This document shows positions 56,066 to 64,000 of a stretch of DNA of 64,000 nt, piece by piece. The notes below the pieces were generated by a model. It was not told the origin of the DNA and made no database searches. It worked only from the letters and a program-made list of their open reading frames with translations. Numbering within the stretch: position 1 is the stretch's first letter; every line of letters starts with the position of its first letter. The translations under genes and the position numbers were made by a program. The stretch is from an uncultured Geobacter sp. (GTDB lineage: Bacteria > Desulfobacterota > Desulfuromonadia > Geobacterales > Geobacteraceae), in NCBI GenBank assembly GCA_903925075.1, contig CAIYDQ010000005.1, positions 1 to 64,000 on the forward strand. The letters are read 5' to 3'.

Positions 56066-57165
56066 AGCGTCTGGAGGGGTTCGACATGGTGCTGCTGCTG
56101 ATGGCGGTGATTCTCACCTGCTTCGGCGTGGTCATGGTCTACTCCGCCTCCTCGGTGATGGCCGCCAAGAAATTTCACGACGGCTTCTATTTTCTGAAGC
56201 GGCAGTCGATCTTCGCCCTGCTCGGCTTCTCCGCCATGGCGGTCGCCATGTACACCGACTACCATGTCTGGAAGAAGCTGGCGGTGCCGCTCTTTTTGGC
56301 CTGCTTCTTCTTGCTGCTGCTGGTCTTCATGCCGGGGATCGGCGGCACCGCCAAGGGCGCCTCGCGCTGGATCAGGCTGCCGGGCTTCAATTTCCAGCCC
56401 TCGGAGCTGGCCAAGATGGCGCTCATCCTCTACATGGCCTATTCCCTGGATAAGAGGCAGGAGAAGCTGAAGCAGTTCATGGCCGGCTTCTTCCCCTACC
56501 TGCTGATCCTGGGGGTCTTCATCGCCATCCTCTTGGCGCAGCACGACATGGGCGCGGCGCTCACCATGCTGGCCGTGGCCATCGTCATGCTCTTCGCCGC
56601 CGGCACCAAGGTGCAGTACATCTTCGGCATGGCGCTGGTGGCGCTCCCCGGCGTCTGCCTGCTGATCTTGACCAAGGCCTACCGCATGCGGCGCATCACC
56701 GCCTTCCTCGACCCGTGGCAGGACCCGACCGACGCGGGCTTTCAGATCATCCAGTCCTGGCTGGCCCTGGGGACCGGCGGCATCTTCGGCCAGGGGTTGG
56801 GAGAGGGGAAGCAGAAGCTCTTCTACCTCCCCGAGGCGCATACCGACTTCATCCTCTCGGTCTGCGGCGAGGAACTGGGGTTCGTCGGGGTGATCCTGAT
56901 CGCCTCGCTGTTCCTGGTGCTGGTGCAGCGCGCCATCCTGGTGGCCATGGCCGCCCAGGACAACTTCGGGCGCTTCCTCGCCTTCGGCATCGCGGTGCTG
57001 ATCGGGCTGGAGGCGTTCGTCAACATGGCGGTGGTGACCGGCATGCTCCCCACCAAGGGGATCGCCCTTCCCTTCGTGAGCTACGGCGGGAGTTCGCTGA
57101 TCATCACCTTGGGCGCCATCGGCGTGCTTTTGAACGTATCCACCAAGATGAGGGGGACGCCATGA
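56062..57165 (+). CDS. ftsW: Septal peptidoglycan polymerase FtsW (SEDS family)
   Basis: From ATG at 56062 the 367-residue protein has about ten membrane helices and SEDS signatures [60 protein letters not shown] and [12 protein letters not shown]. It polymerises septal glycan together with FtsI. It overlaps murD and murG by 4 bases each. Confidence 0.95.
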   Translation: MKRLEGFDMVLLLMAVILTCFGVVMVYSASSVMAAKKFHDGFYFLKRQSIFALLGFSAMAVAMYTDYHVWKKLAVPLFLACFFLLLLVFMPGIGGTAKGASRWIRLPGFNFQPSELAKMALILYMAYSLDKRQEKLKQFMAGFFPYLLILGVFIAILLAQHDMGAALTMLAVAIVMLFAAGTKVQYIFGMALVALPGVCLLILTKAYRMRRITAFLDPWQDPTDAGFQIIQSWLALGTGGIFGQGLGEGKQKLFYLPEAHTDFILSVCGEELGFVGVILIASLFLVLVQRAILVAMAAQDNFGRFLAFGIAVLIGLEAFVNMAVVTGMLPTKGIALPFVSYGGSSLIITLGAIGVLLNVSTKMRGTP

Positions 57166-58253
57166 GGTTGATCATCGCAGGCGGCGGCACCGGCGGCCAT
57201 CTCTTTCCCGGCATCGCGGTGGCCGAGGAATTCCTGGCCCGCGGCACCGGCAACGAGGTGCTCTTCGTCGGCACCAGTCACGGCATCGAAGCGCGCCTGC
57301 TCCCCAAGCTCGGCTACCCGTTGGCGCTGATCTCGGCCAGCGGCATGAAGGGTCAGGGCGCCGCCAGGAAGCTTATGGGCGCGGGGCGCCTGTTGTACGG
57401 CTACGCCCAGTCGCGCAAGATCCTGAAGGATTTCCGTCCCGACCTGGTACTGGGGGTGGGGGGGTACGCCTCGGCCCCGCTGGTGCTGGCCGCGCGCGGC
57501 ATGGGGATCCCGCGCTTCATCCACGAGCAAAACGCCTCGCCGGGGCTGGCCAACAAGATCCTGGGACGCTTCGCGGACGGCATCTTCATCTCCATGCCGG
57601 AGTCGGCCAGCTTCTTTCCCGAAAAGATCACGCTGATGACCGGCAATCCCATCCGCCGCGAGATCCTCTGGGGCTTCCAGGAGCGGGTGCGCAGCATCGG
57701 CGACGCCTTCAGCGTGCTGGTGTTCGGCGGCAGCGCCGGCGCCCAGCGGGTGAACAGCGCCCTGCTGGAGGCGCTTCCCCACCTGGAAAGCGTGAGGCAT
57801 CGGCTGCGGATCACGCATCAGACCGGCGAGAAGGACCTGGAGCGGGTGCGCGAGGGGTACCGGGCGCTCGGCTTCCAGGCGCAGGTCTCCGGCTTCATCG
57901 ACAACATGTCCGCGGCCTACGGGGCGGCCGATCTGGTGATCTGCCGGGCCGGCGCCACCACCATCGCGGAGGTGACCGCCTGCGGCAAGGGGTGCATCTT
58001 CATCCCCTATCCGCACGCCGCGGACGACCACCAGAGAAAGAACGCCGAGTCGCTGCTGAAAAGGGACGCGGGGCTGATGATCCTGGAGGAGGACCTGACC
58101 GGCGAGCTTTTGGCGGCCGAGATCCTGGAGCTGATGGAGCACCCGGAAAGGCTGGCGCAGATGGAGAAAAACGCGCGCCGCCTGGCCCAACTGGACGCGG
58201 CGCAGGCGATCGTGGCGGCGATGGTCGCCAAGCAGGGTTCGGCGGGGAACTAG
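57162..58253 (+). CDS. murG: UDP-GlcNAc:lipid I N-acetylglucosaminyltransferase
   Basis: From ATG at 57162 the 363-residue protein has GGGTGGHLFPGIAVAEEF, GVGGYASAPLVLAARG, HEQNASPGLANK and ICRAGATTIAEVTACGKGCIFIPYPHAADDHQ. It makes lipid II from lipid I. It overlaps ftsW by 4 bases. A 514-base gap follows before murC. Confidence 0.95.
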   Translation: MRLIIAGGGTGGHLFPGIAVAEEFLARGTGNEVLFVGTSHGIEARLLPKLGYPLALISASGMKGQGAARKLMGAGRLLYGYAQSRKILKDFRPDLVLGVGGYASAPLVLAARGMGIPRFIHEQNASPGLANKILGRFADGIFISMPESASFFPEKITLMTGNPIRREILWGFQERVRSIGDAFSVLVFGGSAGAQRVNSALLEALPHLESVRHRLRITHQTGEKDLERVREGYRALGFQAQVSGFIDNMSAAYGAADLVICRAGATTIAEVTACGKGCIFIPYPHAADDHQRKNAESLLKRDAGLMILEEDLTGELLAAEILELMEHPERLAQMEKNARRLAQLDAAQAIVAAMVAKQGSAGN

Positions 58254-58767
58254 ACGGAGACGGTTTCGAAGCAGGATTAAGTCAGCAAAATCGGCGGCAG
58301 GCAGGCAGTGTCGAGATGCATATCACGGCGCGCATCGGAGGGCCCGACTATGGTGTCACGAAAGCTTCGTAACCCGAGAAACCTCACCTCGTTCACGGGC
58401 GGTCAACTGCCGCAGTCGCCTGCGGGACTGCAGCCGGACGGCAAAGGCGCCGGCTTCTCGCGCCATCAGCCGGACGCGGCGGGCTTGAGGCTGAGGCTCA
58501 GTTCCTACCCCGGCATCTCTCTTCCCGGCAGCGGTCGGCGCAAATAGCCGTCCGCTCGGGGGCGCGGGCCGCGGATTGCGTCGAACTCGACAAAAAGTCG
58601 GGATTTTTTTCGACGCCGAGCGTCTGTAACCTTGCGTTTTTTCACGCCGCCGAGTACTCTTGGCAATCGCCGAGCCGGCTGTGCGGCGGTGCCCCCGCCC
58701 GAAGGGGGGCGCGCGGTCGGCATGGGCCGCGCCAGCGGGGACCTCGAAGCGAAAAAGGGAGCTGCAA
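58254..58767 (+). other. Unusual 514-base gap inside the dcw cluster
   Basis: No supported gene lies here. Plus-strand ORF 58308-58547 (79 aa, Arg/Ser/Pro-rich) has a GTG start and no recognised domain. A hairpin CTCGAC-AAAAA-GTCGGG with ATTTTTTT at 58586-58610 resembles a weak terminator. Confidence 0.6.
58586..58610 (+). terminator. Weak terminator-like hairpin in the murG-murC gap
   Basis: A 6-bp stem (CTCGAC/GTCGGG, one G-T pair) is followed by ATTTTTTT. It could cut transcription between murG and murC, which would call for a second promoter for murC-ftsA. Confidence 0.45.
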
Positions 58768-60150
58768 TTGTACGGAAAAATAGACAAGATACATTTCGTC
58801 GGCATCGGCGGCATCGGCATGAGCGGCATCGCGGAAGTGCTCCTGAACCTGGGCTACAAGGTTTCCGGATCGGACCTGCGCGCCTCGGAGATCACCGAGC
58901 GGCTGGCGGGCCTGGGGGGCGAGATCTTCTTCGGGCACGCCCGGGAAAACGTGGCGCACGTCGACGTGGTGGTGATCTCCAGCGCGGTGCACGACGACAA
59001 CCCCGAGGTGATCGAGGCGCATGAGCGGCTGATCCCGGTGATCCCGAGGGCCGAGATGCTGGCGGAGCTGATGCGCATGAAATACGGCATCGCGGTCGCC
59101 GGCACCCACGGCAAGACCACCACCACCTCCATGGTGGCGACGCTCCTCTCCAAGGGGGGGATCGACCCGACCATCGTCATCGGCGGCCGGCTGAACTCGA
59201 TCGGCACCAACGCCCGGCTGGGGCAGGGGCAGTTCCTGGTGGCGGAGGCGGACGAGTCGGACGGCTCCTTTTTGCTCCTCTCGCCGACCATCGCCGTGGT
59301 CACCAACATCGACGCGGATCACCTCGATTTCTACAGCGGCATCGAGGAGATCAAGGACACCTTCGTCGAGTTCATCAACAAGATCCCCTTCTACGGCTTG
59401 GCGGTACTCTGTCTGGACAACGGCAACGTCTCCGACATCCTCCCCAAGGTGAAGAAGCGCTTCACCAGCTACGGCCTTTCCGGGCAGGCCGATTACCGGG
59501 CCACCGACGTGCGCCTCTCCGGGTTCACCACCAGTTTCGTGGCGCACCACAAGGGAGCGAGGCTGGGCGAGATCACCTTCTCCATGCCCGGCGCCCACAA
59601 CGTGCTGAACGCGCTGGCGGCCATCGCCGTCGCCATGGAGCTGGACATCCCCTTCGAGACCATCCGCGAGGGGTTCGCCTCCTTCGGCGGGGTGGGCCGG
59701 CGCTTCCAGATGAAGGGGGGGGCGAACGGCATCATGGTGGTGGACGACTACGGCCATCACCCCACCGAGGTCCGGGCGACGCTGGCTGCGGCCAAGGGGG
59801 GGTGGGACCGAAGGCTGGTGGTGGTGTTCCAGCCGCACCGCTACTCGCGGACCAAGGAACTGTTCGAGGATTTCGTCAAGGCCTTCCACGACGCCGACGT
59901 GCTGATCCTGACCGACATCTACCCGGCCGGCGAGGCGCCCATCGAAGGGGTGACCGCCGAGAGCCTGGCGACCCGCATCCGCAGGCACGGCCAGCGGGAC
60001 GTCACCTGGATCTCCGACCGCGACAAGCTCTGCCGGCATCTGGAGAGCGTGCTTAAGCCCGGCGACATCCTCTTGACCTTGGGCGCGGGCAACGTCTGGC
60101 AGGTGGGCGACGCCATGCTGGAGCGTTTGTCCGCGGCTGCGGAGAGCTGA
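58768..60150 (+). CDS. murC: UDP-MurNAc:L-alanine ligase
   Basis: From a TTG start at 58768 (GGGAG six bases upstream) the 460-residue protein begins with [23 protein letters not shown] and has [14 protein letters not shown] and [14 protein letters not shown]. It is the first amino-acid ligase of the stem peptide. The ORF track extends 36 codons farther into GC-rich sequence that does not look like MurC. Confidence 0.94.
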   Translation: MYGKIDKIHFVGIGGIGMSGIAEVLLNLGYKVSGSDLRASEITERLAGLGGEIFFGHARENVAHVDVVVISSAVHDDNPEVIEAHERLIPVIPRAEMLAELMRMKYGIAVAGTHGKTTTTSMVATLLSKGGIDPTIVIGGRLNSIGTNARLGQGQFLVAEADESDGSFLLLSPTIAVVTNIDADHLDFYSGIEEIKDTFVEFINKIPFYGLAVLCLDNGNVSDILPKVKKRFTSYGLSGQADYRATDVRLSGFTTSFVAHHKGARLGEITFSMPGAHNVLNALAAIAVAMELDIPFETIREGFASFGGVGRRFQMKGGANGIMVVDDYGHHPTEVRATLAAAKGGWDRRLVVVFQPHRYSRTKELFEDFVKAFHDADVLILTDIYPAGEAPIEGVTAESLATRIRRHGQRDVTWISDRDKLCRHLESVLKPGDILLTLGAGNVWQVGDAMLERLSAAAES

Positions 60151-60151
60151 G

Positions 60152-61054
60152 TTGTCGCGCGCGTGGGCGGAGCGGGTGGCGCGCGAGCTGCGCGGCGAGG
60201 CCAAGCTGGACGAGCCGATGTCCCGGCACACCGCCCTGAAGGTGGGCGGGCCCGCCGACCTTTTCATCGAGCCCGCCGATCTGCCGGACCTGCAAGAGGC
60301 GCTGGCGATGCTGAGCGCCGAGGGGGTTCCCTACCTGGTGGTGGGGGGGGGCTACAACCTGCTGGTGCGCGACGGCGGCTTCAGGGGGTGCGTGATCTCC
60401 CTGCGCGGCCTCGACGCCATGAGGCCGTTGCCCGGCGGCCGTCTGGAGGTCTGGGCCGGGGTGAGCAACCGCATGCTCTGCACGGTGGCGGCCGAGAATT
60501 GCCTGGGCGGCATGGAATTTTTGATCGGCATCCCCGGCAGCTTCGGCGGCGCCCTGGCCATGAACGCGGGCGCCCACGGGGCGGAAACCCTGCAGCGCGT
60601 GGAGAGCCTGACCACGCTGCGCCAGGGCGGGATCGCGGTGCGAAAGGGCGAGGAGCTGAGCTTTGGCTACCGCTTTTTGCAGTTGTTGCCGGGCGAGATC
60701 GTGGTTTGCGCGACCTTGCGCCTGGAGCCGACCGAGCGGCGTCTGGTAGAGGAGCGCATGTCCGGCTTTTTGGCGTCGAGGGGGAGCTCCCAGCGAGTCG
60801 GCTTCCCGAGCGCCGGCTCCTTCTTCAAGAACCCGCCCGGCGAGCAGGCCTGGCGTCTGATAGACCAGGCGGGGCTGCGCGGGGTCGGCATCGGTGGCGC
60901 GCAGGTCTCCGAGCTGCACGCCAACTTCCTGGTCAACCGGGGCGGGGCGAGCGCCACCGATTTTCTGGCGCTGGCGGCCCTGGCCAAGGAGCGGGTGCGG
61001 GAGTGCAGCGGCGTCGCGCTGGAAGAGGAAGTCAGGGTGGTGGGAGAAGGATAG
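60152..61054 (+). CDS. murB: UDP-N-acetylenolpyruvoylglucosamine reductase
   Basis: The 300-residue FAD enzyme starts with TTG (GGAG 7 bases upstream) just after the murC stop. It has [56 protein letters not shown] and [13 protein letters not shown]. It makes UDP-MurNAc. It is the type II form without the E. coli-type extra loops. Confidence 0.94.
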   Translation: MSRAWAERVARELRGEAKLDEPMSRHTALKVGGPADLFIEPADLPDLQEALAMLSAEGVPYLVVGGGYNLLVRDGGFRGCVISLRGLDAMRPLPGGRLEVWAGVSNRMLCTVAAENCLGGMEFLIGIPGSFGGALAMNAGAHGAETLQRVESLTTLRQGGIAVRKGEELSFGYRFLQLLPGEIVVCATLRLEPTERRLVEERMSGFLASRGSSQRVGFPSAGSFFKNPPGEQAWRLIDQAGLRGVGIGGAQVSELHANFLVNRGGASATDFLALAALAKERVRECSGVALEEEVRVVGEG

Positions 61055-61067
61055 CGAGCTGTTTTGC

Positions 61068-61089
61068 GATCGGACCGATCGGTCCGATC
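61068..61089. repeat. Perfect 22-bp palindrome GATCGGACC...GGTCCGATC
   Basis: GATCGGACCGATCGGTCCGATC reads the same on both strands. It lies in the murB-ddl gap and shares its core with the GATCGG repeats before rnpB. Confidence 0.8.
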
Positions 61090-61100
61090 AAGAGGACAAC

Positions 61101-62018
61101 ATGACCGTCGAGGAACTGAAGCAGAAAAAGATCGGGGTTTTGATGGGCGGGCTCTCCGCCGAGCGGGAGGTCTCCCTGGCCAGCGGCGCGGCCGTGCTGG
61201 CGGCGCTTACGGCGGGCGGCCACTGCGCGGTCGGCATCGACGTCGGGCGCGACCTGCCGGCGCGGCTTTTGGCCGAAGGGATCGAGGTCGCTTTCGTGGC
61301 GCTGCACGGCCGCTTCGGCGAGGACGGCTCGGTGCAGGGGGTGCTGGAGCTGATGGGCATCCCCTATACCGGCTCGGGCGTTTTGGCCAGCGCCCTCGCC
61401 ATCAACAAGATCTTTTCCAAGGCGATGTTCCAGGCGGCCGGCCTGACCGTCGCGCCCTACCAGGTGCTGCGCCGGGGCGAAGAGCTGCACCTCTCCTTCG
61501 CGCTGCCGGTGGTGGTCAAGCCGTCCCGCGAGGGCTCCTCGGTCGGCATCAGCATCGTGCGCGAGCCGGGGCAGATGGAGGCGGCCTTGGCCGCGGCCTT
61601 CGCCTACGACGCGGAGATCCTGGTGGAGCGCTTCGTCGACGGGCGCGAGGTGCAGGTGGGCATCCTGGACGGAAAGGCGCTGGGGGCGATCGAGATCGTC
61701 CCCAAGAACGAGTTCTACGACTACGAGGCCAAGTACACGGCAGGCATGGCCGAGCATATCCTGCCGGCGCGGCTGCCGGCCGCCATCTACGCCGAGGTGC
61801 TCAAGGCGGGAGAAAAGGCGCACGCGGCGCTCGACTGCGACTGCTACAGCCGGGTCGATTTCCTGGTGACCGAGGCGGGCGAATGCTACCTGCTCGAGGT
61901 CAACACGCTGCCGGGCATGACGGACCTGAGCCTGCTCCCGGAGATAGCCAACGGCGCCGGCATCGGCTTCGCCGAGCTGGCGGAGCGGGTGCTGCTGGCG
62001 GCCTCATTGAAGATTTGA
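61101..62018 (+). CDS. ddl: D-alanine:D-alanine ligase
   Basis: From ATG at 61101 (AGAGG upstream) the 305-residue ATP-grasp protein has [48 protein letters not shown] and [16 protein letters not shown]. It makes D-Ala-D-Ala for MurF. Confidence 0.95.
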   Translation: MTVEELKQKKIGVLMGGLSAEREVSLASGAAVLAALTAGGHCAVGIDVGRDLPARLLAEGIEVAFVALHGRFGEDGSVQGVLELMGIPYTGSGVLASALAINKIFSKAMFQAAGLTVAPYQVLRRGEELHLSFALPVVVKPSREGSSVGISIVREPGQMEAALAAAFAYDAEILVERFVDGREVQVGILDGKALGAIEIVPKNEFYDYEAKYTAGMAEHILPARLPAAIYAEVLKAGEKAHAALDCDCYSRVDFLVTEAGECYLLEVNTLPGMTDLSLLPEIANGAGIGFAELAERVLLAASLKI

Positions 62019-62048
62019 CACGGTTCTCAACCCCCAACGGTATCCCCA

Positions 62049-62876
62049 TTGCGCGATTTGCATGCCAAAAAGCAGCGCCAGGTCTCCCAGAATCGGGTGA
62101 AAAAGGCGCCCAAGAAGCGAAAGCCGGTGAACTGGCGCCCCATCCTCACCTGGCTCTCCAGGGGGATCGGCGCCGCGGCTCTCTGCCTCGCCCTTGGTTT
62201 CGGGGGCATGAAACTCTACCGCCTGGTCGCGGGCGTCACGCTGCTGCGCCTGGAGACCATCGAGGTCTCGCCGCTGCAAAGGCTCACCAGGGGCGAGGTG
62301 CTGTCGCTGGCCGGGGTCAAGCCCGGCGACTCCATGCTCGGCTTGAAGTTGCAGCGGATCGTGACCCAGCTGTGTAAAAACCCCTGGATCGAGCAGGTGC
62401 AGGTCAGGCGCTATTTCCCGCACACGCTCTCCATCTCGGTGACCGAGCGCGCGCCGCAGGCGGTGGCCAACGTCGGCTGCCTCTACTACCTGGACGGCAA
62501 AGGCAAGCTGTTCAAGTCGCTGGTCGACGGCGACCGGCTCGACTATCCGCTGATCACCGGGCTTAGCGAGGAGGAGCTGGAGAAGGACCCCGAGGGGAGC
62601 AAGGAGGCGCTGAAAAACGCGCTGGCCCTGATCGACAGCCTCAAGGCCGCTACGGTGTTCGGCCTGGAGGAGGTCTCCGAGATCCACTACGACAAGGGGT
62701 ACGGCTTCACCCTGTTCACCATGCAGGGGGGGGTCCCGGTGAAGCTCGGCAACGGCGGCTTCAACGAGAAATTGGCCCGGCTCTCCGGCATCTACGCGCA
62801 GTTGAAGCCGCGCATGCACGAGCTGGACTACATAGATCTGGATTACGGCGACAAAATTATAGTGAAAAAAGTGTAG
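62049..62876 (+). CDS. ftsQ: Cell division protein FtsQ
   Basis: The 275-residue protein (TTG start) has a basic cytoplasmic tail, one membrane helix (GIGAAALCLALGFGGMKLY), a POTRA domain (LETIEVSPLQRLTRGEVLSLAGVKPGDSMLG...) and the FtsQ beta domain. It joins FtsL and FtsB in the divisome. Its ribosome site is weak. Confidence 0.92.
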   Translation: MRDLHAKKQRQVSQNRVKKAPKKRKPVNWRPILTWLSRGIGAAALCLALGFGGMKLYRLVAGVTLLRLETIEVSPLQRLTRGEVLSLAGVKPGDSMLGLKLQRIVTQLCKNPWIEQVQVRRYFPHTLSISVTERAPQAVANVGCLYYLDGKGKLFKSLVDGDRLDYPLITGLSEEELEKDPEGSKEALKNALALIDSLKAATVFGLEEVSEIHYDKGYGFTLFTMQGGVPVKLGNGGFNEKLARLSGIYAQLKPRMHELDYIDLDYGDKIIVKKV

Positions 62877-62893
62877 GCAAAAAGGGGGGGAGC

Positions 62894-64000
62894 ATGTCCG
62901 GTAAAAGGGATAATCTGATCGTGGGGCTCGACATCGGCACCACCAAGATCTGCGCCATCGTTGGCAACCTGACCAGCGAGGGGATCGACATCGTCGGCAT
63001 CGGCACCAGCCCCTCCAAGGGCCTCAGGAAAGGGGTGGTGATCAACATCGAGAGCACCGTCGCCGCCATCAAGAAGGCGATCGAGGAGGCGGAGCTGATG
63101 GCCGGCTGCGAGATCAAGTCGGTGTACGCGGGGATCGCGGGGGGGCACATCAAGGGCTTCAACTCCCAGGGCGTGATCGCCATCAAGAACCGCGAGGTCT
63201 CTCCCGAGGACGTGAAGCGGGTGATCGAGGCGGCCAAGGCGATCGCCATTCCGATGGACCGCGAGGTGATCCACATCCTCCCCCAGGAATTCATCATCGA
63301 CGACCAGGACGGCATCCGCGAGCCGCTGGGGATGAGCGGGGTGCGCCTGGAGGCCAAGGTGCACATCGTCACCGGCGCCGTGGCCAGCGCCCAGAACATC
63401 GTCAAGTCCTGCAACCGGGCGGGGCTGGAGGTGGCGGACATCGTCCTCGAGCAGCTCTCCTCCTCCGAGGCGGTGCTCTCGGCGGACGAAAAGGAACTCG
63501 GCGTGGCGCTGATCGACATCGGCGGCGGCACCACCGACATCGCCATCTTCGTGGACGGCGCCATCAAGCACACCTCGGTGCTCTCCCTGGGAGGGAACCA
63601 CCTGACCAACGACATCGCCGTGGGCCTGAGGACACCGATGGCCGAGGCGGAGCGCATCAAGCAGAAATACGGCTGCTGCCTCTCCACGCTGGTGGGAAAA
63701 GACGAGACCATCGAGGTGCCGAGCGTCGGCGGCAGGAAGCCGCGGGTGTTGTCCCGGCAGCTTTTGTGCGAGATCCTGGAGCCGCGCGTGGAGGAGATTT
63801 TCACCCTGGTGAACCGGGAGATCATGAAGAGCGGGCTGGAGGATCAGATCGCCTCGGGGATCGTCATCACCGGCGGCAGCACCATTTTGGAGGGGATGCC
63901 GGAGCTTGCCGAGCAGATCTTCAACCTTCCGGTCCGGCGCGGCCTGCCCCAGAGGATCGGCGGCCTGATAGACGTAGTGAATTCGCCTGTTTACGCGACC
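62894..64000 (+). CDS. ftsA: Cell division protein FtsA, cut by window end
   Basis: The first 369 codons read MSGKRDNLIVGLDIGTTKICAIVGNLTSEG..., with the actin-fold phosphate loops and ALIDIGGGTTDIAIF and GIVITGGSTILEGM. FtsA is the actin-like protein that ties FtsZ to the membrane. GGGGGGAG lies upstream. The end and the expected ftsZ gene are outside the window. The ORF track omitted it, because it runs off the edge. Confidence 0.96.
   Translation, partial: MSGKRDNLIVGLDIGTTKICAIVGNLTSEGIDIVGIGTSPSKGLRKGVVINIESTVAAIKKAIEEAELMAGCEIKSVYAGIAGGHIKGFNSQGVIAIKNREVSPEDVKRVIEAAKAIAIPMDREVIHILPQEFIIDDQDGIREPLGMSGVRLEAKVHIVTGAVASAQNIVKSCNRAGLEVADIVLEQLSSSEAVLSADEKELGVALIDIGGGTTDIAIFVDGAIKHTSVLSLGGNHLTNDIAVGLRTPMAEAERIKQKYGCCLSTLVGKDETIEVPSVGGRKPRVLSRQLLCEILEPRVEEIFTLVNREIMKSGLEDQIASGIVITGGSTILEGMPELAEQIFNLPVRRGLPQRIGGLIDVVNSPVYAT

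Noticed and set aside
58308-58547. 79-aa plus-strand ORF in the murG-murC gap
   Set aside because: No domain, GTG start without clear ribosome site, biased Arg/Ser/Pro composition; left as unexplained DNA.

Overview
The window looks like a chromosomal segment of a Geobacterales bacterium (Geobacter, Geomonas or Citrifermentans type). This is inferred from a nine-haem cytochrome c fused to a membrane cytochrome b (CbcL-like), several other redox proteins, high GC content, and a deltaproteobacterial-style division and cell-wall (dcw) cluster. No phage, transposase or CRISPR array was seen.

Bases 1-18979 are all on the minus strand and look less GC-rich than the rest. From right to left in transcription order they hold: an ArsR regulator with a DUF318-type permease, a CDF cation exporter and small thioredoxin-like proteins with a CcdA-like membrane protein; a complete RND tripartite efflux operon (TolC, adaptor, pump) with an AhpD-like protein; and a long run of small metal/redox proteins. 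That run contains DUF1847, DUF6125, an FmdB-type zinc ribbon, a PAS/sigma-54 activator, DUF5320, two NifX-like proteins, a BchE-like B12/radical SAM enzyme, a NifU-like scaffold, a CGGC protein, a rhodanese and the start of a flavoprotein disulfide reductase. It has no nitrogenase or bacteriochlorophyll partners and is the best candidate here for an undescribed system, possibly assembly or handling of a metal centre or tetrapyrrole-like product.

Bases 19300-41012 are a mosaic of housekeeping and envelope genes: a TauE-like exporter, a cohesin/Ig-like surface lipoprotein, an SPFH protein, a Tat-exported aldo/keto reductase with two Fe-S motifs plus a DUF6599-like partner, phosphofructokinase, fatty-acid desaturase, the CbcL-like cytochrome, two small secreted or lipoproteins, Lnt, a glycogen debranching enzyme, chorismate synthase, a sterol-desaturase-family hydroxylase, a monohaem cytochrome and sucCD.

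Bases 41335-46000 hold an rRNA methyltransferase, a CAU-anticodon tRNA (probably tRNA-Ile2), a Nif3-like protein, a CT398-like zinc ribbon protein, the RNase P RNA and a YkgJ-like protein. From 46589 to the end runs the dcw cluster: mraZ, rsmH, ftsL, ftsI, murE, murF, mraY, murD, ftsW, murG, murC, murB, ddl, ftsQ and ftsA (cut by the window end). A strong sigma-70 promoter with 10-bp-spaced MraZ boxes precedes it.

Non-coding structure includes a 91-bp palindromic repeat (27220), two copies of a MITE-like element with inverted ends (41099 and 46251), 22-bp, 32-bp and 9-bp tandem repeats, several intrinsic terminators, and a structured intergenic region with an orphan terminator (30540-30710). 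Three small genes absent from the ORF track were found by reading the sequence: an FmdB-like zinc ribbon (6499-6675), a 42-aa membrane protein (8081-8209) and a 57-aa membrane protein (38279-38452).
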